Numbered from the stretch's first letter, positions 38,137 through 46,961 are shown. The stretch is DNA of 64,000 bases from Pseudobacillus lumedeiriae (GCF_044891285.1 NZ_JAUIYO010000010.1:26454-90453), one strand, 5' to 3'. Numbers and translations are program-made. Notes: generated by a model not told the origin, from the letters alone.

Positions 38137-39875
38137 CCCTCCATTTTAGTTTTTCTACTGTGAAGAAAAACAGCAAACATAACAAATGCTATAACTGCTA
38201 ATCCCCCAATGGCAGCCATTCCCCAAACAATGATTTCAATGAACTGTATAAAGTAATATAACGAGAAGTCACTCGATGATAACAGCAATCCTCCACGGTC
38301 TATATCCACTTTGATTTCACCATTCTCCGTGTATATACCAACCTTATCCGCTTTCACCTGTACATCCATTTGCTTTAAATCGATCCACGAGATATTCGGT
38401 TGTTTTTCCATTTCCTCGATTAACTTCTTAAAACCATCGACTCCCAAATAAGGATGATAGAAAGCAGCCAACATGCCGTCTTCTGTCAATTTCATGATTT
38501 CAGCTTCTTTCATTATGTTCTGAACCGCCTTAGGATCATCTGGTCTCACATAACCCAGCGTTTCCGGAAGCAGCTGCATTCCATTTAAGAAAGAAGGAGA
38601 TGTGATATACGGAGCCCCGTCCATTATTCCCCAATTTTCATCACTTAGCTGTACTTGCCCCACATATGTAGAGAAATATTCAGACACTACTTGATATCCA
38701 TTTTGCGACATCGTATAATGCGGTGCTTCAAAAGCCAGCGGATAGAGCCCATAGCTAGCCAATTCTTGAATTCCTTTTGTTAACTTTGTTTCAATATATT
38801 TTCTTTCGTGCTTTTGCAATTTATTTAAATAGTTTTCGTATGCTGCTTTCGTGCCAAAGTCGCTTTCTTTTCGCAAGGTGAATGGTTTATCAGCAGCAGC
38901 ATAAATCGGTCTATTATGCTCAACATCCCAAAACTCGAATCCTTCCCCTGTCTCACTAGCTCTAAACTGATGAGTATAGCCATGAAGGACGATACTGCCC
39001 CCATCTTTCTGCATTTCTTTTAACACTTTTAACAGCTCCGGAGAGTCGGAGAAGTGATACTTTTTCCCTGTTTCGGGGTTTATATAGACAGGAATGACCG
39101 CTACCATATATGGAATATTTTTTTCTTTTAATACTTTTGCAATTTCCTTGATATTTTTAGGGTCTACTAACGGATGTACATCTTCGAGTCGAATATACGC
39201 TGGATGTTTAGCAGTATGATCCGGCTGAAAAATATCATGAAGGACTTCCCCAAATAAAATAGATTCTCTTGAAGACATGCTGTCAAACGCGCAATAATAG
39301 TGATTTTGTTTTTTAACCATTACGGGATAGGCTGTTGTGTCTCCCACCTTTTTTCCTTCTAATAATATTTCAGCATTTTTAGTCAGTTGAGTGTCTACGA
39401 TGTTTTGATGGTCTAAGTCCAATTTCTTTTCTTTGCTACTCGTTAAAGTTAGCTGATTAATTTCCCTTTCATGTAACGGGTTAATAAACGAAAATTGATC
39501 ACCTAGCTGATCCGAATTATAACCAATAGCTACAAAGGTACCCTCGTAATCATCAAATAAATTCACAAATGCAGGGGGGAGCTGACTAGCAACCTGACCA
39601 TAATAGAACAGGTGGGTAACAGCTGTTAAATCTTGTTTTCCTACCTCGCTGCTGCTAATAAATGTAACATCAGTAGTAAAGTGGCTGATTATCATATCTA
39701 GCGATCGCTGATACTCATCAACCTTTCCATCTTTTGATGTATAGATGACTAAAACTTTTGGTTCGCTTTTTTTGGCTGCACTGATGTTCGGTCCTTGTAG
39801 AAACAAGGTAAACGAAGTCACAAAAATCAATAAAATAACCATTCTTTTACTCATTTTTCTATGGCCGTTTTTCAT
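38133..39875 (-). CDS. DUF2334 polysaccharide deacetylase-like membrane protein (YdaL-like)
   Basis: A 580-residue extracytoplasmic protein with a signal or anchor helix at about 10-30 and a C-terminal helix (about 545-572) followed by a short basic tail, so the large domain lies outside. A DUF2334 deacetylase-like barrel covers about 225-500: PAYIRLEDVHPLVDP with the DVHP metal site, SIVLHGYTHQ with the HxxxH pair, and EAPHY. This matches B. subtilis YdaL. It is the first gene of the operon, with GGAGGAAGAGGA before the ATG. Probable role: deacetylation or export-linked processing of the polymer made by the adjacent synthase. Confidence 0.88.
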   Translation of the reverse strand: MKNGHRKMSKRMVILLIFVTSFTLFLQGPNISAAKKSEPKVLVIYTSKDGKVDEYQRSLDMIISHFTTDVTFISSSEVGKQDLTAVTHLFYYGQVASQLPPAFVNLFDDYEGTFVAIGYNSDQLGDQFSFINPLHEREINQLTLTSSKEKKLDLDHQNIVDTQLTKNAEILLEGKKVGDTTAYPVMVKKQNHYYCAFDSMSSRESILFGEVLHDIFQPDHTAKHPAYIRLEDVHPLVDPKNIKEIAKVLKEKNIPYMVAVIPVYINPETGKKYHFSDSPELLKVLKEMQKDGGSIVLHGYTHQFRASETGEGFEFWDVEHNRPIYAAADKPFTLRKESDFGTKAAYENYLNKLQKHERKYIETKLTKGIQELASYGLYPLAFEAPHYTMSQNGYQVVSEYFSTYVGQVQLSDENWGIMDGAPYITSPSFLNGMQLLPETLGYVRPDDPKAVQNIMKEAEIMKLTEDGMLAAFYHPYLGVDGFKKLIEEMEKQPNISWIDLKQMDVQVKADKVGIYTENGEIKVDIDRGGLLLSSSDFSLYYFIQFIEIIVWGMAAIGGLAVIAFVMFAVFLHSRKTKMEG

Positions 39876-39946
39876 TCCTCTTCCTCCAATAAGTTAGTGT
39901 AGTAAGATAGACGGTACTTCTGTTTTGTTTTATAAAGAATGATTTT

Positions 39947-39962
39947 GTTCTTTATAACGAAC
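39947..39962. promoter_or_regulatory. SinR-type operator 1 (exopolysaccharide side)
   Basis: GTTCTTTATAACGAAC, arms GTTC and GAAC separated by eight bases, about 70 bases upstream of the first operon gene. GTTCTYT is the known SinR half-site in B. subtilis. A weaker related sequence, GTTTTATAAAGAAT, lies at 39927-39940. Confidence 0.7.
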
Positions 39963-40096
39963 AAAATAACAAAAAAAAGCCCTTTATTCTCCTGAAAATT
40001 AACAACCTCTTCTATTGTTACACGCCATGTTGCAGAACGTTTTTTGATTTGTAGTTTATTAATTATTTAATATAGTAAAAGATACTAATGAATCAG

Positions 40097-40117
40097 GAAC
40101 AAATACCTCATTTGTTC
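40097..40117. promoter_or_regulatory. SinR-type operator 2
   Basis: GAACAAAT (40097-40104) and ATTTGTTC (40110-40117) form a palindrome with a five-base spacer and the half-sites in the opposite orientation to the other sites. Confidence 0.5.
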
Positions 40118-40154
40118 TTTTTAGAAAATGAAAATATTTAATTAATCAAAATTT

Positions 40155-40170
40155 GTTCTTCATAAAGAAC
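40155..40170. promoter_or_regulatory. SinR-type operator 3
   Basis: GTTCTTCATAAAGAAC: arms GTTCTT/AAGAAC, same spacing as operators 1, 4 and 5. Confidence 0.7.
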
Positions 40171-40233
40171 TATTTTCTCATTGAGTATATCACAAGACCT
40201 ACTACTCTTTTAATAGGTCTTTTTGCCTGTTTA

Positions 40234-40249
40234 TTCTTCATAAAGAACA
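40234..40249. promoter_or_regulatory. SinR-type operator 4
   Basis: ATTCTTCATAAAGAAC differs from operator 3 only at the first base. Confidence 0.65.
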
Positions 40250-40294
40250 AAATTAACTTTCTATCCTTTAAAAAATACTTTTAAAATCAAAAAT

Positions 40295-40310
40295 GTTCAT
40301 TATAATGAAC
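40295..40310. promoter_or_regulatory. SinR-type operator 5 (autoregulatory)
   Basis: GTTCATTATAATGAAC is a perfect palindrome extending to 20 bases (40293-40312). It ends 30 bases before the sinR-like start codon and contains TATAAT, so it probably overlaps that gene's -10 box. Confidence 0.75.
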
Positions 40311-40339
40311 ATTAATAACAAAGGAAAGGAGCTTACAAA

Positions 40340-40663
40340 ATGATAGGCGCTAAAATAAAAGCTTTGCGCATGCAAAAGGGGTATTCCATTACGAAACTAG
40401 CAAACAAGGCGCAAATATCAAAATCCTATTTATCTTATTTAGAAAAACAATCTAAAATCAAACCGTCCCTTCACATCATTTCTAAAATTGCTTCCTCTCT
40501 TGATACAACGACTGATTATTTTCTCGAAGAAAGTAAAACAGCATCCGACGTGGGAGTAAACGAGGAATGGATCCGCCTACTAAAAACTGGGCTGGATGAA
40601 GGAATGACAAAGGAGGAATTTCTTGAATTTCAATCGTATCTTAAATATAGAAGATCTCTCTAA
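40340..40663 (+). CDS. SinR-like helix-turn-helix repressor
   Basis: A 107-residue DNA-binding protein close in length and layout to B. subtilis SinR (111 residues), the master repressor of biofilm matrix genes. It begins MIGAKIKALRMQKGYSITKLANKAQISKSYLSYLEK, an XRE-type helix-turn-helix, and its C-terminal part (VNEEWIRLLKTGLDEGMTKEEFLEFQSYLKYRR) is the SinI/SinR-type dimerisation domain. AAAGGAAAGGAG precedes the ATG. It is divergent from an exopolysaccharide operon, and the region between is full of matching palindromes, so it very likely represses that operon and itself. No sinI-like antagonist gene lies beside it. Confidence 0.9.
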   Translation: MIGAKIKALRMQKGYSITKLANKAQISKSYLSYLEKQSKIKPSLHIISKIASSLDTTTDYFLEESKTASDVGVNEEWIRLLKTGLDEGMTKEEFLEFQSYLKYRRSL

Positions 40664-40716
40664 CAGCACGTATTATCCCTTCTTAAGCTTTATAAAAAAC
40701 TAGGAACAATAATGAA

Positions 40717-40764
40717 CCCCCCTGAATACAGTTCGTAATCACCGTAACCAGGGGGGCTTTTTTA
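40717..40764 (+). terminator. Terminator of the sinR-like gene
   Basis: Stem CCCCCCTG (40717-40724) with CAGGGGGG (40749-40756), followed by CTTTTTTATT on the plus strand. It lies between convergent genes and may slow minus-strand transcription too. Confidence 0.85.
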
Positions 40765-40785
40765 TTCTATTAAAATGAAAAGTGC

Positions 40786-42228
40786 TTACATGCGATCCAT
40801 ATAAACAGTTTTCACTTGTGTATAAAATTCAATGGCTGTTTTGCCTTGTTCGCGTGATCCCGTGCTGGATGCTTTGCAGCCGCCGAATGGCACTTGCGGT
40901 TCTGCACCAGCTGTTTCTGAATTCACATGGACAATTCCTGCTTCAATATCGTCAACAAAACGATTAGCCAGTGTTAAATTGTTTGTACAAATGGCTGCAC
41001 TTAATCCATATTCTGTATCGTTAGCCATTTCAATAGCTTCATCATAGTTAGCTACCTTAAATAACGCAATGACAGGTCCGAAGATTTCTTCGCGTGCAAT
41101 ACGGGCATCATGAGGAACATTCCCGAAGACAGTTGGTTTCACATAAAAACCGTTAGAAAGATCCGCTTCTGCCGGAGCTTCGCCTCCACATAAAAGATCC
41201 GCCTCTGCCTTGCCTGCCTCGATCATCGCCAATACGCCTTCTTGCTGGCTTTTTGAAACGGATGGGCCCATGAATGTGTCTGCTTCAAGCGGGTTGCCTA
41301 CTTTTAACTCTTTTGTCCGTTCAACTAAACGGTTAGAAAATGCCTCATAAATTCCTTCTTCAACGATGACACGGCTGGTTGCTGTACATTTTTGACCAGT
41401 TGATTTGAAAGCACCGTTAATAGCGATGCTGACTGCCTTTTCGATATCAGCATCAGCAAGAACGATCAGCGGATTTTTTCCACCCATTTCCAATTGAACT
41501 TTTTTCCCTTTTTCTGTTGCCTGCTTTTGAATTTGCAAGCCGATTTGGTTCGAGCCAGTAAAGGAAATAGCTTTAATTTCTGGATGATCAACAATTTCAT
41601 TACCTACTACAGATCCTCTGCCGAATACACAGTTTACCACCCCAGCTGGAAGGCCTGCTTCGTCAAATGCTTTCATCACGTGATAAACGGATTTCGGTGT
41701 TAAATCAGCTGGTTTAATAACGATTGTATTTCCATAAATAAGCGCCGGCGCAAGCTTCCAAACAGGAATGGCGATCGGGAAATTCCATGGAGTGATTAAT
41801 CCAATTGGACCAAGCGGCACGCGAGTTGTATATAGAAGTGTCTCTGCGTTAGCAGACGGGATCACATCACCAATCGGCTGAAGTCCTTCTGCTGCATAGT
41901 ATTCAAGAATACTAATCGCACGCTTCGTCTCTCCTATGCCCTCTACCAATGTCTTTCCTTCTTCAAGCGCCAAGTCTCTTCCTATTTCTTCTGCATTTTC
42001 TGTTAAAATCGCTGCAGCTTTTTGAAGATATGCAGCTCTTTGTTGAAAAGAAAGTTTCTTCCATGAGGAAAACGCTTCCTTTGCAGCTGCTACTGCTTCC
42101 TGTACATCTTCTTTTGCACTTGACGGAAATTCACCTAAAGCTTCTCCATTGTGCGGGCTATTATTTTCCCGGTATTCCCCTGTAGTTGGTTCTTTCCACT
42201 GACCATTAATGTAATTCAAATAACGCAT
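40786..42228 (-). CDS. Aldehyde dehydrogenase, alpha-ketoglutarate-semialdehyde/succinate-semialdehyde type
   Basis: NAD(P)-dependent enzyme of 480 residues with the general base Glu247 (VQLEMGGKNP) and nucleophile Cys281 in GAFKSTGQKCTATSR. That cysteine context is characteristic of 2,5-dioxovalerate (alpha-ketoglutarate semialdehyde) dehydrogenases such as B. subtilis GucD, so this is the best guess; a succinate-semialdehyde enzyme is the alternative. The start at 42228 follows a perfect AGGAGGAG site; a frame ten codons longer has none. It lies downstream of the glycolate oxidase genes on the same strand after a repeat. It may finish oxidation of the aldehydes made by the nearby aminotransferase. 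Confidence 0.9.
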   Translation of the reverse strand: MRYLNYINGQWKEPTTGEYRENNSPHNGEALGEFPSSAKEDVQEAVAAAKEAFSSWKKLSFQQRAAYLQKAAAILTENAEEIGRDLALEEGKTLVEGIGETKRAISILEYYAAEGLQPIGDVIPSANAETLLYTTRVPLGPIGLITPWNFPIAIPVWKLAPALIYGNTIVIKPADLTPKSVYHVMKAFDEAGLPAGVVNCVFGRGSVVGNEIVDHPEIKAISFTGSNQIGLQIQKQATEKGKKVQLEMGGKNPLIVLADADIEKAVSIAINGAFKSTGQKCTATSRVIVEEGIYEAFSNRLVERTKELKVGNPLEADTFMGPSVSKSQQEGVLAMIEAGKAEADLLCGGEAPAEADLSNGFYVKPTVFGNVPHDARIAREEIFGPVIALFKVANYDEAIEMANDTEYGLSAAICTNNLTLANRFVDDIEAGIVHVNSETAGAEPQVPFGGCKASSTGSREQGKTAIEFYTQVKTVYMDRM

Positions 42229-42499
42229 TGTTTCTCCTCCTGTTATAACATTAATCACTTACACTGCTTTCGCAAAAAAGCAATTGGCATATGTTCCTAG
42301 TATCTTTTCTATCTATCATTCACTCGCAAATGAGTGGCGATTTCTCCCCAGACTATGCCGTAAAGTGAGCGGAAGTGCGAATTCTACATTTGGTAAAAGT
42401 GACGTGAAAAGAGGAACTTTTTTTATTTTAGCATATTTTCTTGCAATTAAAATAATAAAATTCCTTTCTCCCTATCCAATTAACTATTTTCTTTATACA
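42229..42499. other. Leader region of the aldehyde dehydrogenase gene
   Basis: About 270 bases with the promoter of the dehydrogenase gene. It shares TCACTTACACT (42254-42264) with the leader of the 45504-46859 aminotransferase and has a TTGCTTTTTTGC run (minus strand) similar to the activator element at 32557, but I found no valid -24/-12 box. Confidence 0.4.
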
Positions 42500-42570
42500 A
42501 GGCGTTGTTAAACTCTCCTATTGACTTCCGCTGGGGGCAACATCAACAATAGTCATTGACATATCCTTAT
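42500..42570 (+). repeat. Dispersed MITE-like repeat, copy B (internally deleted)
   Basis: Seventy bases from GGCGTTGTTAAACTCTCC to CAACAATAGTCATTGACAT. It has the two ends of the family and lacks most of the GC-rich core present in the 46962-47082 copy. Confidence 0.7.
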
Positions 42571-42620
42571 ATAAAAACACTCTGCATTTTCGCCTTTGGA
42601 ATAGTCATCTCTCAACCACC

Positions 42621-43922
42621 CTAACTAATTCCAGCTGCCTCAGCAAGGTATTCAATCAGGTGCAGCGCACGTACTTGTGGTGATAAATTTTCGCGTTCAA
42701 TGCCCAGCTTCATTTGCAGCAAGCAGCCTGGATTTGTCGTAATAATCGTCGTTGCTTCCGTCTTTTTCACATTGCCCATTTTTTTGTCCAATATTTCCAT
42801 TGATGCCTCATAGTTCACAACATTATAGATTCCCGCAGAGCCGCAGCACATTTCCGCTTCATTCATTTCAATCAACTGTACATTAGGAATAGCCTTTATG
42901 AGCTTCAGTGGTTCCTTATGAACTTTTTGTACATTGGTTAAATGGCACGATCGTTGATACGTCACACGTTCAGCCTTTCCTTTCTCAATCGGGATCCCCC
43001 CGCATAAATCGAGGACTTCGCTAATGTCTTTCGACTTCATACGAAACTGTTTAGCCCGTTCATGCCATTCCGCTTCATCAGATAAAAGATGATCATACTC
43101 ATACAGCATCGCTCCACAGCCGCCCGCATTATTGACAATAAAATCTACTTTTTCTTGTTCGAAAGCTATAATATTGCGCTTAGCCAGTTCTCTTGCCTCT
43201 TCTATTTCACCAGAATGAGCGTGCAAGGCACCGCAGCACGTTTGGTTCTCCACGATCACAACATCGCAGCCAGCTATAGCTAATAACTCGATCGACAGTC
43301 TATTGATCCGCTGAAACATCGCATCCATAATACAGCCCGTAAAAAATGCTGCTGTATATTTCCGTTTCCCTCTCGCGTTGATCCGATTCGGCAAACTGCT
43401 TCTCTCTTTTGGAGAAACGACATTCGGAGTAATCGCTTCAAACGTCCCCATATGATAAGGGAGTTTCTCGAGCACCCCTACTTTTTGCATCGCTTTTTGA
43501 ACGCCGCTCTTCTGATAAAACCACAATCCGTTCCCTAACACTTTCATTGCTTTTTTACTAGGAAACACTTTCTTAAATAACACGTTTCGTAATGTTTTAA
43601 CGGGAACTGAAAATGTTTTCCGCCGGGTAAGCGCTGCTTTAGCAGATTCAAGAATCGCACCATACTCTACTCCAGTTGGACACGCAGTTTCACAAGCACG
43701 GCAGCCAAGGCACAGATTAATCGGATCTTCCAGCACCGAAAGATCGGTAATTTTCCCTTCACCAGCCATTTTGACGAGGTTGATCCTTCCTCGTGGAGAG
43801 TGAGTTTCTTTTCCCATCGTCATATACGTTGGACATACCGGCAGGCAATAGCCACATTGGACACAATTATTGGTCTTCTCATAGTTCAACTCTTTTCGCA
43901 ATGCTTCTAAGCTTCGTTCCAT
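42621..43922 (-). CDS. glcF: Glycolate oxidase iron-sulphur subunit (GlcF family)
   Basis: A 433-residue protein with two N-terminal [4Fe-4S] motifs, CVQCGYCLPVCP (about 20-31) and CLGCRACETACP (about 71-82), followed by two cysteine-rich CCG domains (QTCCGALHAHSG and EMCCGSAGIYN), each a non-classical cluster or binding site. It passes electrons from the flavin subunit to the membrane quinone pool. The gene overlaps glcD by 16 bases. The GlcD/GlcF pair without GlcE is the layout seen in Bacillus YsfC/YsfD. Related complexes oxidise D-lactate, so glycolate is probable rather than certain. Confidence 0.93.
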   Translation of the reverse strand: MERSLEALRKELNYEKTNNCVQCGYCLPVCPTYMTMGKETHSPRGRINLVKMAGEGKITDLSVLEDPINLCLGCRACETACPTGVEYGAILESAKAALTRRKTFSVPVKTLRNVLFKKVFPSKKAMKVLGNGLWFYQKSGVQKAMQKVGVLEKLPYHMGTFEAITPNVVSPKERSSLPNRINARGKRKYTAAFFTGCIMDAMFQRINRLSIELLAIAGCDVVIVENQTCCGALHAHSGEIEEARELAKRNIIAFEQEKVDFIVNNAGGCGAMLYEYDHLLSDEAEWHERAKQFRMKSKDISEVLDLCGGIPIEKGKAERVTYQRSCHLTNVQKVHKEPLKLIKAIPNVQLIEMNEAEMCCGSAGIYNVVNYEASMEILDKKMGNVKKTEATTIITTNPGCLLQMKLGIERENLSPQVRALHLIEYLAEAAGIS

Positions 43923-45331
43923 TCAATCAACTCCAGCTTCTGTCCCGGTTTCGGAAAAATCTTCCCAGGATTCATGATGTCGTTCGGATCCCAAGCTTCT
44001 TTAATACGCTTCATCATGTCGAGGCCAGCTTCCCCTAGCTCCATTTCCATAAAGGGAGCCTTCATGACTCCAATTCCGTGTTCACCGGAGAGCGTTCCTC
44101 CTATTTCAACTGCGGCAGTAAAAATTTCAGCAACCGCCTGTTCAACGCGCTTCATTTCTTCCTTATCATTTTTATCACAAATAATGTTTGGATGAAGATT
44201 TCCATCTCCTGCGTGACCAAATACGACTAAATGAATATTGTATTTATCTCGAATTTCCTGAAGCCGCTTACACATCTCTGGAATTTGGCTTCTTGGTACG
44301 GTGGCATCCTCTGAGATTTTAGTCGGCTTGATCCGTACAATCGCAGGTGATACGAGCTTGCGCGCTTTCCAAATTTCTGCTTTTTCTTCTTCATTTTTGG
44401 GAATTCGAATATCTCTCGCTCCCATCAGCCGACAAAGATCAGCCGCTTGTTTTGCCTCGTCCTTAACTGCTAACGGATGTCCATCCAGCTCAATAAGAAT
44501 AAGCGCCTCTGCCTCTATCGGCAGACCAAGCGGCTCGTAATTTTCAACTGCCATAATTGATGCCTGATCCATCAATTCCATTTTTGATGGCAGGATGCCT
44601 GAAGATAATATTTTTGAAATGGCACTTCCAGCATCAACAAGACTATCAAATACAGCCATTATCGTCTCGGAAGCTGGCGGTTTAGGAATAAGCCGCAAGA
44701 TCGCTTTCGTAATAATTCCAAGCGTCCCTTCTGACCCGACGATGAGTTTCGTTAAATCATACCCCGTTACATTTTTCACTGTTCTTCCACCTGTTTGAAT
44801 GACGTCCCCTTGTGGAGTGATGACTTCCAAGCCGATCACATAATCCTTTGTCACTCCGTATTTTAATCCTCTAGGTCCGCCTGAATTCTCAGCCATATTA
44901 CCGCCGATCGTCGATACGTGCGAACTGCTTGGATCAGGCGGATAGAGCAGCCCTTTTTGTTCAGTTGCCTTATGAATATCCGCCGTTAACACGCCAGGTG
45001 AAACAATAGCTACCAAGTCCTCTTCATCAATTTCAAGCAAGTCGTCCATTACGGATAAGTCAATGACCATCCCGCCCTTCACAGGGAGCGGACCGCCGCT
45101 CAAGGAAGTAGACTGACCACGCGGATAGACAGGAATTTTCTCCTCGTTTGCGAGCTTTACGAGTGCCGCTAGCTCTTCCACATTGTTCGTCTGAATAACC
45201 GCATCTGGAAGGTATGTACCGAAAGAACCGTCAAACGAATAACTAAAAAGATCACTTTCATCAGTGAGAACCCTTCCAGTTCTTACGATGTTTTTTACTT
45301 CCTGAATATGAATAGGTGTCATCGCTCTCAC
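43907..45331 (-). CDS. glcD: FAD-linked glycolate/D-2-hydroxyacid oxidase (GlcD family)
   Basis: A 474-residue flavoprotein of the vanillyl-alcohol-oxidase fold. FAD-binding segments are clear: VYPRGQSTSLSGGPLPVKGGMVIDL (about 67-91) and STIGGNMAENSGGPRGLKYG (about 141-160), with the C-terminal GTLSGEHGIGVMKAP. It oxidises glycolate or another 2-hydroxyacid to the 2-oxo acid. Translation begins at a GTG five bases after GGGGGAG. It is translated ahead of glcF in the same operon and is separated from the upstream aminotransferase by a hairpin. Glyoxylate formed here could serve as amino acceptor for that aminotransferase; this is speculation. Confidence 0.94.
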   Translation of the reverse strand: MRAMTPIHIQEVKNIVRTGRVLTDESDLFSYSFDGSFGTYLPDAVIQTNNVEELAALVKLANEEKIPVYPRGQSTSLSGGPLPVKGGMVIDLSVMDDLLEIDEEDLVAIVSPGVLTADIHKATEQKGLLYPPDPSSSHVSTIGGNMAENSGGPRGLKYGVTKDYVIGLEVITPQGDVIQTGGRTVKNVTGYDLTKLIVGSEGTLGIITKAILRLIPKPPASETIMAVFDSLVDAGSAISKILSSGILPSKMELMDQASIMAVENYEPLGLPIEAEALILIELDGHPLAVKDEAKQAADLCRLMGARDIRIPKNEEEKAEIWKARKLVSPAIVRIKPTKISEDATVPRSQIPEMCKRLQEIRDKYNIHLVVFGHAGDGNLHPNIICDKNDKEEMKRVEQAVAEIFTAAVEIGGTLSGEHGIGVMKAPFMEMELGEAGLDMMKRIKEAWDPNDIMNPGKIFPKPGQKLELIEWNEA

Positions 45332-45420
45332 TCAATCTCCCCCTTTTATTCATCTAATAAACTTTCAGAAGTTCTATAGCCATCATACCATTTGGAGTTA
45401 TGGGAGATTCACAAATAATA

Positions 45421-45457
45421 AATTCCTAGAAGCAATAGTTATGGCTGCTTCTAGGAA
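45421..45457 (-). terminator. Terminator after the second aminotransferase
   Basis: Perfect 12-base stem TTCCTAGAAGCA (45423-45434) with TGCTTCTAGGAA (45446-45457); the following T-run on the minus strand is interrupted. Confidence 0.7.
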
Positions 45458-45503
45458 CTGCTCACCTCATTAAAATAAGTATAGCTTCACCATAATTTAC
45501 CGG

Positions 45504-46859
45504 TTATTTAATCCCCAGCTTCTTTTCAACAGCCGTCAAAGCATCATCAAGAATTTCGATCATCTTGTTAATTTCCTCTTTATTAATAATTAATGGCGGT
45601 GCAAAAATAAGCGTATCTGCTCCTTCGTAGATTACTCCCCGGTGGATCAGTCCGCGCTTCATGGATTCTTCAACAACTAAAGGAGCGGCCGGCTCAGCAA
45701 ATCGTTCATTCGTCTTCTTGTCTTTTACAATTTCAATGGCCCCCATTAGACCGAGCGCCCGCACTTCTCCGGCAATTTTATGTTCCTGCTGCAGCCATTT
45801 GAAGCCTTTTAGCATTTCTTCTCCCATCAACTTGGAGTTTTCCACTAAGTTTTCCTGCTCGATAATTTCTATGTTTTTCAATGCGACTGCACACACCATC
45901 GGATGACCGCTGTACGTATACCCATGCATGAACATTCCTTCCGTTTTGTCTATTAATTCCTGATGAATTTTCTCCGATATAATCACTCCGCCTAGTGGCG
46001 CATATCCGCTCGTGATACCTTTTGCCACGCTCATGACATCTGGAATGACACCGAATTGCTCAATTCCAAAATATGTCCCTGTTCTGCCAAAACCGGTAAT
46101 GACTTCATCGGCAATGAATAAAATATCGTACTCATCACAAATGCTTCTAATCTCCTTAAAGTAATCTTGCGGAGGCAGATGAACTCCTCCCGTTCCCTGA
46201 ACAGGCTCAGAGATAAAAGCAGCAATCGTATCAGCTCCTTCCGCCTCAATAAATGCCCGCAGCGCTTCTCCTGTACTTTCCACGTAATAAAAGTCCGGTG
46301 CTAATGAGGTTGTAAAATCCCGAAACGGTTTAAGGCCGGTTGCGCTTGTCGCCCCCATAGCCACACCATGATAAGACTGCCTGCGTGAAACGATCTTTTT
46401 CTTTTCTGGTTTCCCTTGCAATTTCCAATAGTTCCGCACAAGTTTAAATGCGGTGTCGTTCGACTCCGATCCACCCGACGTGAAAAAGATTGTATTCAAC
46501 CCTTCCGGCGTTAATTCAGCGATCTTTGCTGCCAATCGAATAGCAGACTCATGGCTGAAAGTAGCGAAGCAGGAGCTGAAACCGAGTTTCGTCATTTGTT
46601 CCATCGCCGCCTGGCCCAGCTCTTCTCTTCCATGGCCAATATTGACATTCCACAGTGAGGACAACCCGTCAATGACCGTTTTTCCATTCATATCTTTTAA
46701 ATAAATCCCTTCCCCTTCTGTGAAAATAAAAGCAGGTCCCTGTTCTTGCTGCTGTTTAATTGATGAAGTAGGATGTAAAAAATGCTTTTTATCTAATTCA
46801 ACTAATTCATTGATTGTCTCTTGTACGCTTTCTTCAACCGCTATATTCATTTTTTCCAT
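45504..46859 (-). CDS. Class III omega-aminotransferase, sigma-54 controlled
   Basis: A 451-residue PLP enzyme. Conserved sites: FFTSGGSESNDTAFK (about 125-139), SYHG (162-165), the cofactor aspartate Asp251 in LFIADEVITGFGRTG and Lys280 in DVMSVAKGITSGY. It belongs to the same family as the 9345-10679 gene but is clearly diverged from it. The start at 46859 has AGGGGGAA at good spacing; the longer frame to 46898 would begin at the transcription start predicted from the sigma-54 promoter (46908-46923) and is rejected. Its substrate is probably an omega-amino acid released by ring-opening or amide hydrolysis, given its shared activator element with the hyu operon. Confidence 0.92.
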   Translation of the reverse strand: MEKMNIAVEESVQETINELVELDKKHFLHPTSSIKQQQEQGPAFIFTEGEGIYLKDMNGKTVIDGLSSLWNVNIGHGREELGQAAMEQMTKLGFSSCFATFSHESAIRLAAKIAELTPEGLNTIFFTSGGSESNDTAFKLVRNYWKLQGKPEKKKIVSRRQSYHGVAMGATSATGLKPFRDFTTSLAPDFYYVESTGEALRAFIEAEGADTIAAFISEPVQGTGGVHLPPQDYFKEIRSICDEYDILFIADEVITGFGRTGTYFGIEQFGVIPDVMSVAKGITSGYAPLGGVIISEKIHQELIDKTEGMFMHGYTYSGHPMVCAVALKNIEIIEQENLVENSKLMGEEMLKGFKWLQQEHKIAGEVRALGLMGAIEIVKDKKTNERFAEPAAPLVVEESMKRGLIHRGVIYEGADTLIFAPPLIINKEEINKMIEILDDALTAVEKKLGIK

Positions 46860-46907
46860 TACAATTCCCCCTTGTGATAAAAAAGATTCGTTGCTCACTT
46901 ACACTAA

Positions 46908-46923
46908 TGCAATTCGTATGCCA
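46908..46923 (-). promoter_or_regulatory. Sigma-54 (-24/-12) promoter of the second aminotransferase
   Basis: The minus strand reads TGGCATACGAATTGCA, a full consensus match. The flanks AAAGC before and TTA after also agree with the hyuB promoter (32492-32507). The leader to the start codon would be about 38 bases. Confidence 0.9.
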
Positions 46924-46961
46924 GCTTTATTATAATGATGGTCTGCTACTTTTAAAGAAAA

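Larger units (their letters stand above)
39876..40339. other. Divergent control region of the exopolysaccharide operon and sinR-like gene
   Basis: About 460 very AT-rich bases without a gene but with at least five GTTC-N8-GAAC-type palindromes (39947-39962, 40097-40117, 40155-40170, 40234-40249, 40295-40310). This density suggests cooperative repression of both promoters by the SinR-like protein. Exact -35/-10 boxes are not clear. Confidence 0.8.

Noticed and set aside
42247..42300. Possible sigma-54 promoter of the aldehyde dehydrogenase gene
   Set aside because: The leader shares short motifs with the aminotransferase leader, but no TGGCA-N6-TTGC arrangement with correct spacing is present on the minus strand.
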